From G963665215 sp963665215 (lineage in GTDB: Bacteria; Chloroflexota; Dehalococcoidia; Lucifugimonadales; CAUZJF01): a DNA stretch of 64,000 nucleotides. A program made the position numbers and the translations under genes. The stretch lies in contig CAXXWW010000011.1 in assembly GCA_963665215.2 (NCBI GenBank), positions 62,001-126,000 of the forward strand. The letters are read 5' to 3'. This document shows positions 54,429-62,523 of this stretch, one piece after another. The notes under the pieces were generated by a model. It was not told the origin of the DNA. It did no database searches and saw only the letters and a list, made by a program, of their open reading frames with translations. Every line of letters begins with the position of its first letter. Position 1 is the first letter of the stretch.

Positions 54429-54608
54429 CTATCCACTCCCCCTGGTTTGATCCTTGCTAGGCTTGCGCCCCGATTCCTGCTCGTATCGCCAGACCTCTTT
54501 GGGCTTGGCCTTGAGCACCACTTCCGCCAGGGTGTCCATGTCAGTTTCCAACGGCTCCGGCATCGGGCACTTCGGTGGTCGGCCCCTAGGCTTCTTCTGT
54601 TTAGACAT
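54429..54608 (-). CDS. Small AT-hook-like protein (cargo)
   Basis: 59 residues from ATG 54608, with GGAGGGG upstream. The N-terminus KKPRGRPPK is an AT-hook-type minor-groove binding motif, followed by PMPEPLETDMDTLAEVVLKA and a basic tail. The stop abuts the start of the 68-residue gene, forming a two-gene unit. It probably binds DNA; its role in the transposon is unknown. Confidence 0.55.
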   Translation of the reverse strand: MSKQKKPRGRPPKCPMPEPLETDMDTLAEVVLKAKPKEVWRYEQESGRKPSKDQTRGSG

Positions 54609-54634
54609 GGTGCCCCTCCCCCATTTGTGAAGCC

Positions 54635-55126
54635 TTAACGTTTTGATACTCCGGCCAAGCGATCTTGAACTTGTCGAAGGGTAGTAAAGACCTCATATCG
54701 ATCAGGGCTAGCCTTCGATGCAGTGGTGTAAAGAAGAAAATACCTAGGCCCACGAGCTTTGGCAATCTCGCTCGTTATCTGGTCTAGTTTATTCACAAGC
54801 ATTCTCAGTATGTCCTTTAAGCTTGCATTTCGCTGGAGGGATGCATTCCTCTTTCTCTTTTCATGAGTCAGTCCACGTATCCAAACTACGCTAGTCTTTG
54901 TAGTGGACAGCAGACCTTCGTGTCTTGTCTTTGCGCGATCGTCCTTTGTAATCCAAGTCTGACCGCGCCTTCCCATCTCACATATGAGGTCTTCGTCTTG
55001 TGTCCCTTTGGTGGCAAGAACGACGGGGAAATCAACTGCTTTGAGTATATCGCCGATGCTAGGCGGTAGGCTTTCATCGTAGCAGTAAGAAACACATTTA
55101 GATTGGAAGCTTATTTTCCCAGGCAA
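54635..55126 (-). CDS. DUF5615 PIN-like toxin
   Basis: 163 residues. YDESLPPSIGDILKAVDFPV, then ATKGTQDEDLICEMGRRGQT and TKDDRAK give the DUF5615/PIN-like pattern, in which acidic residues form the RNase site. It overlaps the end of the DUF433 gene by 29 bases, the usual antitoxin-toxin order. The last 20 residues (TTLRQVQDRLAGVSKR) come from a short interspersed repeat at 54661-54680, so the C-terminus is not original. Confidence 0.7.
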   Translation of the reverse strand: MPGKISFQSKCVSYCYDESLPPSIGDILKAVDFPVVLATKGTQDEDLICEMGRRGQTWITKDDRAKTRHEGLLSTTKTSVVWIRGLTHEKRKRNASLQRNASLKDILRMLVNKLDQITSEIAKARGPRYFLLYTTASKASPDRYEVFTTLRQVQDRLAGVSKR

Positions 55127-55457
55127 TCGCTGCCTCTACTTTTTGCACGGGTATTTGATAGGCCCCTGCCACTCGCTCTAGCGAGTCCCCCCCTGCCACT
55201 AGCGCCCATAGGACTTGTGTGGCTATTCGAGTCCCCTTAATACAAGGTTCACCAAAAGAGACCCTCGGATCAAGCACAATGTCTTCTTCTGGCTCCCATG
55301 TCTTTGGATGTTCGTTCTCTCCAAACACCAAGTTATGCATAGGCCCGACAAATAATTCTACGAAGTTGAAGGCTGCCTGCCATTTCTTTGTAATGGCGAT
55401 GGGGATATCATTCTCCAGAATGTAGATGTGCAATCCTGAAACCCATATAGGTTCCAT
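55098..55457 (-). pseudogene. DUF433 antitoxin, C-terminal part (split by IS3-family element)
   Basis: Contains IVLDPRVSFGEPCIKGTRIA then VLWALVAGGDSLERVAGAYQ, the DUF433 domain that pairs with DUF5615 toxins. Upstream residues reading PFAMEPIWVSGLHIYILEND continue naturally from the N-terminal HTH part at 56713-57015, from which it is separated by a 1.2-kb IS3-family element. An ATG at 55457 could still give a 119-residue product. Confidence 0.75.
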
Positions 55458-55541
55458 AGCAAATGGGTGGGACTGACCTGCCCCCCAAGAACTGGTCCAG
55501 GTGTAATGTTAGTCCTGGGCCTGAAAGAAAGGGGGGTAAAG

Positions 55542-55820
55542 ATGGCAAGGAGGAAGCATACGGCAGAGCAGATCATCAACAAGCTCAGAGAGGCGGAGGT
55601 GGCCATATCGGCAGGGAGTACGGTCGCTGAAGTCTCTCGTCAGATAGGGGTGACCCAGCAGACCTTCTACCGGTGGCGCACCGAGTACGGGGGGTTGAAG
55701 ATCGACCAGGCTAGACGGCTGAAGCAACTGGAGACCGAGAACGGTCGTTTGAGGAGAGCAGTGGCTGATCTGACGTTGGACAATCAGATACTGAGAGAAG
55801 CAGCGGAGGGAAACTTCTAA
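55542..55820 (+). CDS. IS3-family orfA, IS407-like
   Basis: 92 residues, with RKHTAEQIINKLREAEVAIS, the HTH VSRQIGVTQQTFYRWRTEYG and a zipper-like helix with LKQLETENGRLRRAVADL. GGGGGG precedes the ATG region. The frame ends at a TTCTAA where a -1 shift leads into KLLSPSRRRQ of orfB. Confidence 0.9.
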   Translation: MARRKHTAEQIINKLREAEVAISAGSTVAEVSRQIGVTQQTFYRWRTEYGGLKIDQARRLKQLETENGRLRRAVADLTLDNQILREAAEGNF

Positions 55821-55843
55821 GCCCTTCTCGTCGTCGCCAGTGT

Positions 55844-56677
55844 GTGGAGCACGTCAAGGAGATGTTCGGGGTCTCAGAGCGACGAGCCTGCAAGGTGCTG
55901 GGCCATCCCAGGTCGACGCATCGGTATGAGCCGATACCTGGAGAGGATGAGCAGGGCTTGACCGAGGAGATCGTAGAGTTGGCCAGTCGGTATGGCAGGT
56001 ACGGTTATCGCAGGGTCACCGCTCTGCTGAGGATGGAGGGTTGGGATGTGAACCACAAGAGAGTAGAGCGGATCTGGCGACGAGAAGGGCTGAAGGTGCC
56101 GGCCAAGCAGCCCAAGAGAGGACGTCTGTGGCTCAATGACGGCTCCTGCGTGCGTCTGCGGCCCCAGGGACCGAACCACGTGTGGGCCTACGACTTCGTA
56201 CTGGTCAGGACCCAGGACAGTAGAGCTGTGAGGCTGCTGACCGTCATTGACGAATACACCAGGGAGTGTCTGGCCATCAGGGCAGATCGACAGATCCGAG
56301 CCTCCGACGTAATAGAGACCCTTGCCGAGCTGATGATGATCAGGGGAGTGCCCGATCACATACGCTCAGACAACGGACCGGAGTTTACAGCCAGGGCTGT
56401 GCGGGAGTGGCTTGGGCGAGTGGGAGCCAGGACGCTGTACATTGAGCCTGGATCGCCGTGGGAGAACGGCTACATCGAGAGCTTCAACGGCAAGCTCAGA
56501 GACGAGCTGCTGGACAGGGAACTCTTCTACACGCTCTTGGAGGTGAGGGTGCTGACCGAGCGGTACAGGCAGATTTACAACCGCATCAGGCCTCACAGCT
56601 CGCTGGGCTATAGGCCGCCGGCCCCGGAGACTGTGCTGCCTGCTGTTCCACTCCCTGTCCTTGCTGGACTAACATAG
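55844..56677 (+). CDS. IS3-family orfB transposase, IS407-like
   Basis: 277 residues from GTG 55844; the full fusion would start about nine codons earlier through a -1 frameshift from orfA. DDE core: VWAYDFVLVRTQDSRAVRLL (Asp), IRSDNGPEFTARAVREWL (Asp) and SPWENGYIESFNGKLRDELL (Glu). Complete. Confidence 0.92.
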   Translation: MEHVKEMFGVSERRACKVLGHPRSTHRYEPIPGEDEQGLTEEIVELASRYGRYGYRRVTALLRMEGWDVNHKRVERIWRREGLKVPAKQPKRGRLWLNDGSCVRLRPQGPNHVWAYDFVLVRTQDSRAVRLLTVIDEYTRECLAIRADRQIRASDVIETLAELMMIRGVPDHIRSDNGPEFTARAVREWLGRVGARTLYIEPGSPWENGYIESFNGKLRDELLDRELFYTLLEVRVLTERYRQIYNRIRPHSSLGYRPPAPETVLPAVPLPVLAGLT

Positions 56678-56703
56678 CAGGTGGTACAAAGATCGGGGGC
56701 AGG

Positions 56704-57015
56704 TCAGGACCATCCGCGCGCCTTCTGAAGTTCGTTATGTGCAATTCGTATTTCCCGTGATGTGATCCCCTTTGCACGCAACGCGGCAATCAGCCTTAGA
56801 CCAACAAGGTCAAGGAAAGTTAGAGCTACGTTTTCCCCTCTAAGGCCAGTCAGGTATTGCCCTGTCAGCCCATCTCTAACCCATCGAAAAAAATGACGAG
56901 TCGTCATCTCTCTGACAAGGTAGGCGTCTTTAGGGCAAGTAGCTTTGATAAGAGCCACGGCATCTACAACGGGGTAAACACCTGAATGTGTGGGTCTTTC
57001 GATAGTTTCGACCAT
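56704..57015 (-). pseudogene. DUF433 antitoxin, N-terminal HTH part (split by IS3-family element)
   Basis: About 101 native residues: YPVVDAVALIKATCPKDAYL, TTRHFFRWVRDGLTGQYLTG and LRLIAALRAKGITSREIRIA, a MerR-like DNA-binding region often fused to DUF433. The ATG at 57015 has GGGAGGT upstream. The frame ends where the IS3-family element begins. The HTH part could still bind its operator although it is separated from the toxin-binding half. Confidence 0.7.
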
Positions 57016-57026
57016 TAGTTGACCTC

Positions 57027-57058
57027 CCGTCCTTGAATGCTATATTCTTGAAGGACGG
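57027..57058. promoter_or_regulatory. Palindromic operator upstream of the antitoxin gene
   Basis: CCGTCCTT at 57027-57034 and AAGGACGG at 57051-57058 form an 8-bp inverted repeat around an AT-rich centre containing TATAGC on the minus strand, a possible -10. It lies 12 bases before the antitoxin start, fitting autoregulation by the HTH domain. Confidence 0.5.
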
Positions 57059-57170
57059 AAGATAGACGGACATGCGGGTGTCGGCCCGCCTGTCGGCATG
57101 CTGTCAACCTCCTTGCAGTTGTCGAAATGCAACGAGGTTGGGTAACTCAACGGCTGTCATGCTTTCGGTC

Positions 57171-58148
57171 TTATAGCATCCTTGGCTGTCGGGTGTCCTT
57201 CGGGCCAATCAGGTCGGCGTAGGTGAGCCGCTTGCCCACCATCCCCGCCGCCATTTTACCCATCTGGTCTTGCGTGTCAAGTGGCCGGACGTTGTGCCGC
57301 CCTGAGAATTCATCCACGTACCGCCCCAGGTGTTTCACCGAGACGTGGTGATACGTCCCGTGGAGCCCGCGCTTCATCAAGGCCCAGAAGGACTCTATCC
57401 CGTTGGTGCTCGCCTGCCGCTTCACATACTCCCCGGCGGAGTGTTTGACGGCCCAATGGGAACGGTGCGGCATCCCCTCGTATGCTGCGGCCTCGTCGGT
57501 GTAGACGACGGAGCCGACCTCGGTGGACTTCAGAACGAACCCCTGCAGGTCCGCTTTATCGGTGAAGGCAATGGGCCGGGCCGTGATCTGTCCGGTGTCC
57601 CTATCCTTCGCTCCTACAACCGCCGTCTTTCCGACAGGGCCGCGTCCAGCCCTTAGCTTCTTGTCGAAGTGCTTGTTGCGCTCCTTCCCCCCGATGTACG
57701 TCTCGTCCACCTCGGTAGGGCCATAGAAGGGCGCGGTTTCGTCGTTCCAGGTTTCCCGTATGCGGTGAGCCATGAACCAGGCGCTTTCCTGCTTGATGCC
57801 CAGGTCGCGGTGTAGTTTCATGCTGGAGACGCCCTTGAGACTGGTTACGTGAAGATAGAAGGCCAGCGCCCACTCGCTCATCGATAGCTTGGAGTCGTGC
57901 ATGATGGTGCCAGTCTTGACGGTGAAGTTCTTCAGGCAGACCTTGCAGTGGTACTGGGGAGTCTTCCGCGTGGACTTCCTGTTGCTGATGGCGTCGCTCT
58001 CGCAGTAGGCGCAACGGATGCCGTCGGGCCACCGCTTCGATACGAACCAGGCTTCGGCCTTGGCATCGTCACCAAACCGTTGCAGGGCAGCCTTGAGGCT
58101 GATACCCTTGCGGTATGACTTCCCAGGTGCCCCGTTGGTAGTGCCCAT
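57171..58148 (-). CDS. IS1595-family transposase of the 7-kb transposon
   Basis: 325 residues from ATG 58148, with GGAGTGGG upstream. The zinc-ribbon N-terminus (CAYCES then YHCKVCLKNF) precedes an ISXO2-like DDE domain: TEVDETYIGGKERNKHFDKK, VVYTDEAAAYEGM and TNGIESFWALMKRGLHG. It is related to, but clearly different from, the transposase at 11180. An inverted repeat GTGTACCAAAA/TTTTGGTACAC spans 58180-58226 just upstream and may regulate it. Confidence 0.9.
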   Translation of the reverse strand: MGTTNGAPGKSYRKGISLKAALQRFGDDAKAEAWFVSKRWPDGIRCAYCESDAISNRKSTRKTPQYHCKVCLKNFTVKTGTIMHDSKLSMSEWALAFYLHVTSLKGVSSMKLHRDLGIKQESAWFMAHRIRETWNDETAPFYGPTEVDETYIGGKERNKHFDKKLRAGRGPVGKTAVVGAKDRDTGQITARPIAFTDKADLQGFVLKSTEVGSVVYTDEAAAYEGMPHRSHWAVKHSAGEYVKRQASTNGIESFWALMKRGLHGTYHHVSVKHLGRYVDEFSGRHNVRPLDTQDQMGKMAAGMVGKRLTYADLIGPKDTRQPRML

Positions 58149-58237
58149 GTATCCCACTCCATATCTAATTTACATGAGTAGTGTACCAAAACGCAGGGCG
58201 GAAGTCAAGGGGTTTTGGTACACAAACGGGTAAGTCC

Positions 58238-58318
58238 CTATTTAATCATCGCCTGACAGAGTAGAGTGCTGCCAGAACGCGGAGTCGCACCGATGAGATC
58301 CGAGGTGTGCCGACGCAT
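58238..58318 (-). pseudogene. 5' remnant of a sulfotransferase-like gene cut by the transposon
   Basis: 26 codons from ATG 58318, with GGAGAGGG upstream: SDLIGATPRSGSTLLCQAM. The ATPRSGSTLL segment is the 5'-phosphosulfate-binding loop of Stf0-like sulfotransferases. The frame enters the transposon's terminal repeat and stops at once. The short flank beyond the left end does not restore a long frame, so the rest was lost earlier or lies elsewhere. Confidence 0.4.
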
Positions 58319-58329
58319 CACCCTCTCCG

Positions 58330-58473
58330 TCAGGTCCCCTTTTTCCGCAGCTTTTCGGCGCGCTTCCGGATTATCTCCTGCAGCAGCCTCACGCTGCGGC
58401 CTACGACGCGCATTCTGCGTCGTCGCCTGCGCTTCTCCTCCCGGCGCTCGCCCTTTGTTTTGTCCTCGTCCAT
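58330..58473 (-). CDS. Small, highly basic hypothetical protein
   Basis: 47 residues from ATG 58473: DEDKTKGERREEKRRRRRRM, then RVVGRSVRLLQEIIRKRAEK. Alternating acidic and basic clusters with a final helix give strong coding character for such a short gene, and it lies between thiQ and the sulfotransferase remnant on the same strand, 11 bases from the latter. It may bind RNA or DNA. No family name known to me. Confidence 0.5.
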   Translation of the reverse strand: MDEDKTKGERREEKRRRRRRMRVVGRSVRLLQEIIRKRAEKLRKKGT

Positions 58474-58536
58474 GGGCCGCATTGTATCTCAGCGGCGCCA
58501 ACGTGAGGCGCGCTCCCAAGGAATGCACCCCTCCCC

Positions 58537-59619
58537 TCAGGAGCCTTTCAGGAATCTGACGGCGTCCGGCTCCACCACCACCGAGACCTGCTCACCAGCC
58601 TTGAGTCCCCCTGCAAGGGTGTCCGGAGTCGCCGGGCACGAGAGCTCACCCAGGCCCACCCGGACCTTGAGCACGTACTCCCGGCCTCGGAACAGCTTCT
58701 CTTTGACGGTACCGGACAGGACATTCTTTCCCGATGGCCCGTCGTAGGGGGCCGTGGACACAGCTATCGCCTTCTCGTCGATGAGTACCGTCACCCTTCC
58801 ATCATCCCCAGGCTTCTCGAGCTGCGGGCCCGAGGCGAACATTATCCCAAGATCGCACTCGATTTTGAAGGAGTCGCTCCGGCCCACAACCCGGCCAGGC
58901 AGGATGTTGGTGAAGCCCAGCGAGCGGGCCACGAACTCGTCGGCGGGGGCCGCAAATACCTCCTCGGGGGTCCCGGACTGGACAATTCGCCCTCGATTCA
59001 TGAAAAGCAGGCTGTCGGCCATGGCGAAGGCCTCGTCGCGGTCGTGCGTGACGTAGATGGAGGTCACCCCGACCTCTTTGAGTATGGCCCGGACCTGGCC
59101 CTGGAGGGAGTCCCTCAAGGCCCTGTCCAGGGAGCCCAGCGGCTCGTCCAGCATCAGCAGCCTCGGGGCCGGGGCCAGCGCCCGCGCCAGCGCGACCCTC
59201 TGCCGCTCGCCTCCCGATAGCTCGTGGACTCTTCGCCGGCCGTAGGCGGGCATATCGACCAGCGCCAGCAGCTCGTCGACGCGCTCCCGGACCCGAGACC
59301 TGGATAAATGTCGCACGCGCAGTCCGAAGGCCACGTTACCGAAGACGTCCATGTGCGGAAAAAGCGCCAGGTCCTGGAACATCAGCCCAAAGCCACGCTG
59401 TTGGGGCCGTGCCCTATTCAGCTCTCTCCCCTCGAATGACACTGCTCCCTCGTCCGCGTCCTCGAGCCCTGCGATCAGGCGAAGGAGTGTGGTCTTGCCG
59501 CAGCCGCTGGGCCCCAGGAGGCAGATGAGCTCCCCGGGACCGGCGGTGAGCGAGACCCTGTCCACCGCCTTGACCGTGCCGAAGGACTTTGAGATCCCGG
59601 AGACCTCCAGCAGAGCCAT
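58537..59619 (-). CDS. thiQ: Thiamine ABC transporter ATP-binding protein
   Basis: 360 residues. Walker A LLGPSGCGKTTLLRL at about 36, signature LSGGERQRVALARAL at about 134, Walker B RLLMLDEPLGSLD at about 152, H-loop YVTHDRDEA at about 185, then a TOBE-type C-terminal domain. This is longer than the enteric ThiQ (about 230 residues) and resembles the iron/thiamine type. Its ATG overlaps the stop of the permease gene. The TPP riboswitch at the head of the operon assigns thiamine or a precursor as substrate. Confidence 0.85.
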   Translation of the reverse strand: MALLEVSGISKSFGTVKAVDRVSLTAGPGELICLLGPSGCGKTTLLRLIAGLEDADEGAVSFEGRELNRARPQQRGFGLMFQDLALFPHMDVFGNVAFGLRVRHLSRSRVRERVDELLALVDMPAYGRRRVHELSGGERQRVALARALAPAPRLLMLDEPLGSLDRALRDSLQGQVRAILKEVGVTSIYVTHDRDEAFAMADSLLFMNRGRIVQSGTPEEVFAAPADEFVARSLGFTNILPGRVVGRSDSFKIECDLGIMFASGPQLEKPGDDGRVTVLIDEKAIAVSTAPYDGPSGKNVLSGTVKEKLFRGREYVLKVRVGLGELSCPATPDTLAGGLKAGEQVSVVVEPDAVRFLKGS

Positions 59620-61307
59620 CAGAATTCCCCCACGTTTCTGTAGCGAAACCTCTCGATCACGATGAACCCCAGGGCCACTACGGCCATCAGCAGGCTGCTC
59701 ATGGCCAGGGCCTGGCCGAGGTTCGCGCCGCCGGGCTGCCCCAGGAATCGGAAGATCGCGATGGGCATCGTGGTGAAGTCGGGCCGCACCAGCAGCAAAG
59801 AGGCCCCGAACTCACCCATGGAGACGGCGAAGGCGAACGTGGCCCCCACCATGAGCGCTCGAGCGATGATGGGTACATCAATGAAGATGAATACCCTGGC
59901 AGCAGAGGCGCCCAGCACCGCCGCAGCCTCTCTCAGGTTCGGGGGCAGTCCACGCAGCACCGGCAGGAGGCTTCTGATCACGAAAGGGTAGGCCACCAGA
60001 GAGTGGGCAATGACCAGGATTACCCAGGAGCCGCGCAGATCTAAGGGCGGGCGGTTCAGCGCCAAGATGAAGCCGAACCCCAGGGTAACGGCGGAGACCC
60101 CCAGGGGCAGCATGAACAGGGCGTCGAAAACGCCTTTGCCCCTTCGGCCGGGGCGAGAGAGAAAGTAGGCGACGATGGTGCCCACGACCAGCGAGACGGC
60201 CACGGTGGCCAGGGCGAAGCGGAGGGAGTTAAGCATGATCCTCGCGGGCGAGACGTAGAAATACGACCCCTGCTCATTGGAGAAGAGGCGGGCGAAGTGG
60301 GCCAAGGAGTAGCCGTCCCCGGAGGAGAAGGCCCGTTCGACCAGTGCCATGAGTGGCGACAGGATGACGAAAAGCGCCAATATCATGGCGGCGATGAAGA
60401 CCCTGTCACCCATGCGATTCCTTTGGCGAACGGTGGCCGATTGGGGCTTCAGATCGAGTCGCACCGCACTCCGCTCCTGGAGCCTGACGTAGAGCAGCAG
60501 GAAGAGATAGGTGAAGACGATCTGCACCACGGAGAGGGCCCCGGCCAGGGGCAGCCGGAACAGCTTGGCCGTCAGCTCGTAGATGGTGACCTCCAGCGTC
60601 GCGAATTGGGCCCCGCCCAGGATCAGCACTACGCCAAAGCTGGTGAAGGAGAAGGCGAACGCCAGCAGGGCCGAGGACGCGATAGCTGGAAGCAGCAGCG
60701 GCAGGGTCACCTTTCCGAAAGTGCGTAGGCGTCCCGCGCCGAGCATCCTCGCGGTCTCCTCCAGGTGGGGGTCCAGGTTAGACCATAGGGCGGACACGAT
60801 GCGGACGACAATGGCGTAGTTGTAAAAGGCGTGGGCCATCAGGATTATGGTCAGGGTGTTGGTTATCCTGATGGGCGGCGTATCGAGACCGAATAGGTCC
60901 ATCAAGGAGGTGTTGAGGAGGCCCTGGGAGCCGAACAGCGCCACGAACCCCATCGCCACGACTATAGTCGGCATGACGAAGGGCACCGTGGTGAGCGCTT
61001 TCAGGAAGACCTTGCCGGGAAACTCGTACCTGGCGAAGAGATAGGCGGCGGGGAGGCCTAGCGCCAGGGCCAGGAGCGTCGAGACCAGTGCCTGCCAGAT
61101 AGTGAACCAGATACGGCCCAGGTAGTATGGGTCTCCCAGCACAGACCTGAAAGACGCCAGATCGAGCCCCGCGTCGCCAACCAGGCTTCGCTGAAGGATG
61201 GCAGCCAGCGGGTAAAGGAAAAACAGCCCCAGATACACCAGGGGCGCCAGGAGTAGCAGGCGGCCCGCCGTCATCGGCGACCACCTTCTGCCCAATGGCC
61301 GGTCCAC
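59619..61307 (-). CDS. thiP: Thiamine ABC transporter permease (two fused permease domains)
   Basis: 562 residues with about twelve membrane helices in two BPD_transp_1 domains. Each carries the EAA-like loop that contacts the ATPase (EETARMLGAGRLRTFGKVTL at about 180 and REAAAVLGASAARVFIFIDV at about 465). The start is GTG 61307, 16 bases after thiB; an ATG at residue 12 is an alternative. It moves thiamine or a pyrimidine precursor through the inner membrane. Confidence 0.88.
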   Translation of the reverse strand: MDRPLGRRWSPMTAGRLLLLAPLVYLGLFFLYPLAAILQRSLVGDAGLDLASFRSVLGDPYYLGRIWFTIWQALVSTLLALALGLPAAYLFARYEFPGKVFLKALTTVPFVMPTIVVAMGFVALFGSQGLLNTSLMDLFGLDTPPIRITNTLTIILMAHAFYNYAIVVRIVSALWSNLDPHLEETARMLGAGRLRTFGKVTLPLLLPAIASSALLAFAFSFTSFGVVLILGGAQFATLEVTIYELTAKLFRLPLAGALSVVQIVFTYLFLLLYVRLQERSAVRLDLKPQSATVRQRNRMGDRVFIAAMILALFVILSPLMALVERAFSSGDGYSLAHFARLFSNEQGSYFYVSPARIMLNSLRFALATVAVSLVVGTIVAYFLSRPGRRGKGVFDALFMLPLGVSAVTLGFGFILALNRPPLDLRGSWVILVIAHSLVAYPFVIRSLLPVLRGLPPNLREAAAVLGASAARVFIFIDVPIIARALMVGATFAFAVSMGEFGASLLLVRPDFTTMPIAIFRFLGQPGGANLGQALAMSSLLMAVVALGFIVIERFRYRNVGEF

Positions 61308-61323
61308 TTGTCAGGCATCGGCC

Positions 61324-62433
61324 TCAGCGAAGCACGGCCCTGGTCCAGGCGTCTATCCACTGCTCTCTTTTCTCGCCGATTGTTGCAGGGCTGATGTCCG
61401 CGGGCAATGTCGGCACCTGGGCGAACTTGAAAAAATCGGGGGTCTGGGCCTTGCTGTTGACGGGGTAGACAAACATCTTGTCCGGGAAGTCTTCCTGGAA
61501 GCTAATGCCCAGGGCAAAGTCAATGAATTTCTGGGCCAGGTCTACCTTGGCGGTCCCCTTGAGGATGCCGATCCCCTCGATCTGCAAGAAGGTGGCCCGG
61601 TCCACCAGAACGTTGCCCGTGGGAGGCACGGTGTGCTTGCCCTCGGAGAAGAAGACCTCGGCGGCGGGGCTGGTGGCATAGCTCACCACCAGCGGGCGGT
61701 CACCGCCGTGCTGGCTGAAATCGGTGTAGTAGGCGGCGCTCCAGCCGTCCTTGACCAACAGGCCGTTGGCCCTCAGGTCCGCCCAGAAGTCCAGGTAGTC
61801 ATATTCGTCGTCCTCCCCGAAGTAGGCGACGGTGGCGATAAGAAAAGCGAGTCCGGGGGAGGACGATGCGGGGTTCTCCACCACCAGCCTGTCCTTCCAC
61901 TTGTCCTCGGTCAGCTCCTCCAGCGTGGCCGGCGGCTGGAGGTCGTTCTTCTCCAGGTATGCCTTGTCGTAGTTGAGGTTGACGTAGGCGTAGTCGACGG
62001 GCGTCACGTGGTATGTGCTGTCCAGGATGAACTGCGCGGGAACGTTGCTCAGGGCCGGCGATTGATAGGGCAAGAAAATCTCTTCATCCAGCCCCCTCCC
62101 CAGATAGGTGTTGTCGACGCCGTACAGCAGGTCCGCGGAAGGGTTCCCCTTCTCCAGGATGGCCCGGACCAGGGCCTCCCCCGCGTCCCCGGCCTTTTGG
62201 ATAAGCACCGTGGCGTTGTTGGCCTCCTCGAACTCCCGGATGACCTCCTCGCCGATGTCGAAGCTGTCGTGGGTCATCACCACCAGCTTCTGCGGTTCGG
62301 CCGGGGTCGGCGTTGCGGCCGGGGCCGCGGGAGCCGCTGCGGGGGCAGGCGGAGGCGCCTCATCCTCCTCGGCGCATGCCACCGCCGTCAGTGCCACCAG
62401 TACCAGTCCGATGATCAGAGCTTTCAGCTTCAT
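61324..62433 (-). CDS. thiB: Thiamine ABC transporter substrate-binding lipoprotein
   Basis: 369 residues from ATG 62433, with GGGAGGT upstream; an in-frame start 13 codons earlier is less likely. The signal peptide KLKALIIGLVLVALTAVAC ends in a lipobox-like Cys, followed by a Pro/Ala-rich linker. The mature part has LVVMTHDSFDIGEEVIREFE, LLYGVDNTYLGRGLD and DYAYVNLNYDKAYLEKN, typical of TbpA/ThiB. First gene of thiBPQ. Confidence 0.9.
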   Translation of the reverse strand: MKLKALIIGLVLVALTAVACAEEDEAPPPAPAAAPAAPAATPTPAEPQKLVVMTHDSFDIGEEVIREFEEANNATVLIQKAGDAGEALVRAILEKGNPSADLLYGVDNTYLGRGLDEEIFLPYQSPALSNVPAQFILDSTYHVTPVDYAYVNLNYDKAYLEKNDLQPPATLEELTEDKWKDRLVVENPASSSPGLAFLIATVAYFGEDDEYDYLDFWADLRANGLLVKDGWSAAYYTDFSQHGGDRPLVVSYATSPAAEVFFSEGKHTVPPTGNVLVDRATFLQIEGIGILKGTAKVDLAQKFIDFALGISFQEDFPDKMFVYPVNSKAQTPDFFKFAQVPTLPADISPATIGEKREQWIDAWTRAVLR

Positions 62434-62481
62434 GACGGCCGTGACCTCCCAGGAGCATGCGAGTTCCCACAAACAGAACGA

Positions 62482-62499
62482 CCGCCCTTGTCTGGGCGG
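62482..62499 (-). terminator. Hairpin in the riboswitch expression platform
   Basis: CCGCCC (62482-62487) pairs with GGGCGG (62494-62499) with a six-base loop, followed on the minus strand by TCGTTCTGTTTG. The T content is weak, so it could be an intrinsic terminator or only part of the switching fold between the TPP aptamer and thiB. Confidence 0.45.
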
Positions 62500-62523
62500 C
62501 CTGTGTTCGGCACGATCGAGGCC

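Larger units (their letters stand above)
55468..56712 (+). mobile_element. IS3-family element (IS407-like), copy in the antitoxin gene
   Basis: About 1,245 bp, with inverted ends TGGGACTGACCTGCCCCC and TGGTCCTGACCTGCCCCC reading inward. It encodes orfA and orfB on the plus strand, opposite to the interrupted DUF433 gene. No clear 3-4 bp target duplication was seen. Confidence 0.85.
51190..58238. mobile_element. 7.05-kb IS1595-family transposon with toxin-antitoxin and small-gene cargo
   Basis: Perfect 25-bp inverted terminal repeats (51190-51214 and 58214-58238, starting GGGACTTACCCG) are flanked by the 8-bp duplication TATTTAAT at 51182-51189 and 58239-58246. The IS1595-family transposase lies at the right end (57171-58148). 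Cargo in between is a conserved small protein at 53950, a two-gene minus-strand set at 54222-54608, and a DUF5615/DUF433 pair. The element has since been hit by IS630, itself split by IS256 copy E, and by an IS3-family element. Without these the transposon would be about 3.2 kb. Confidence 0.88.
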
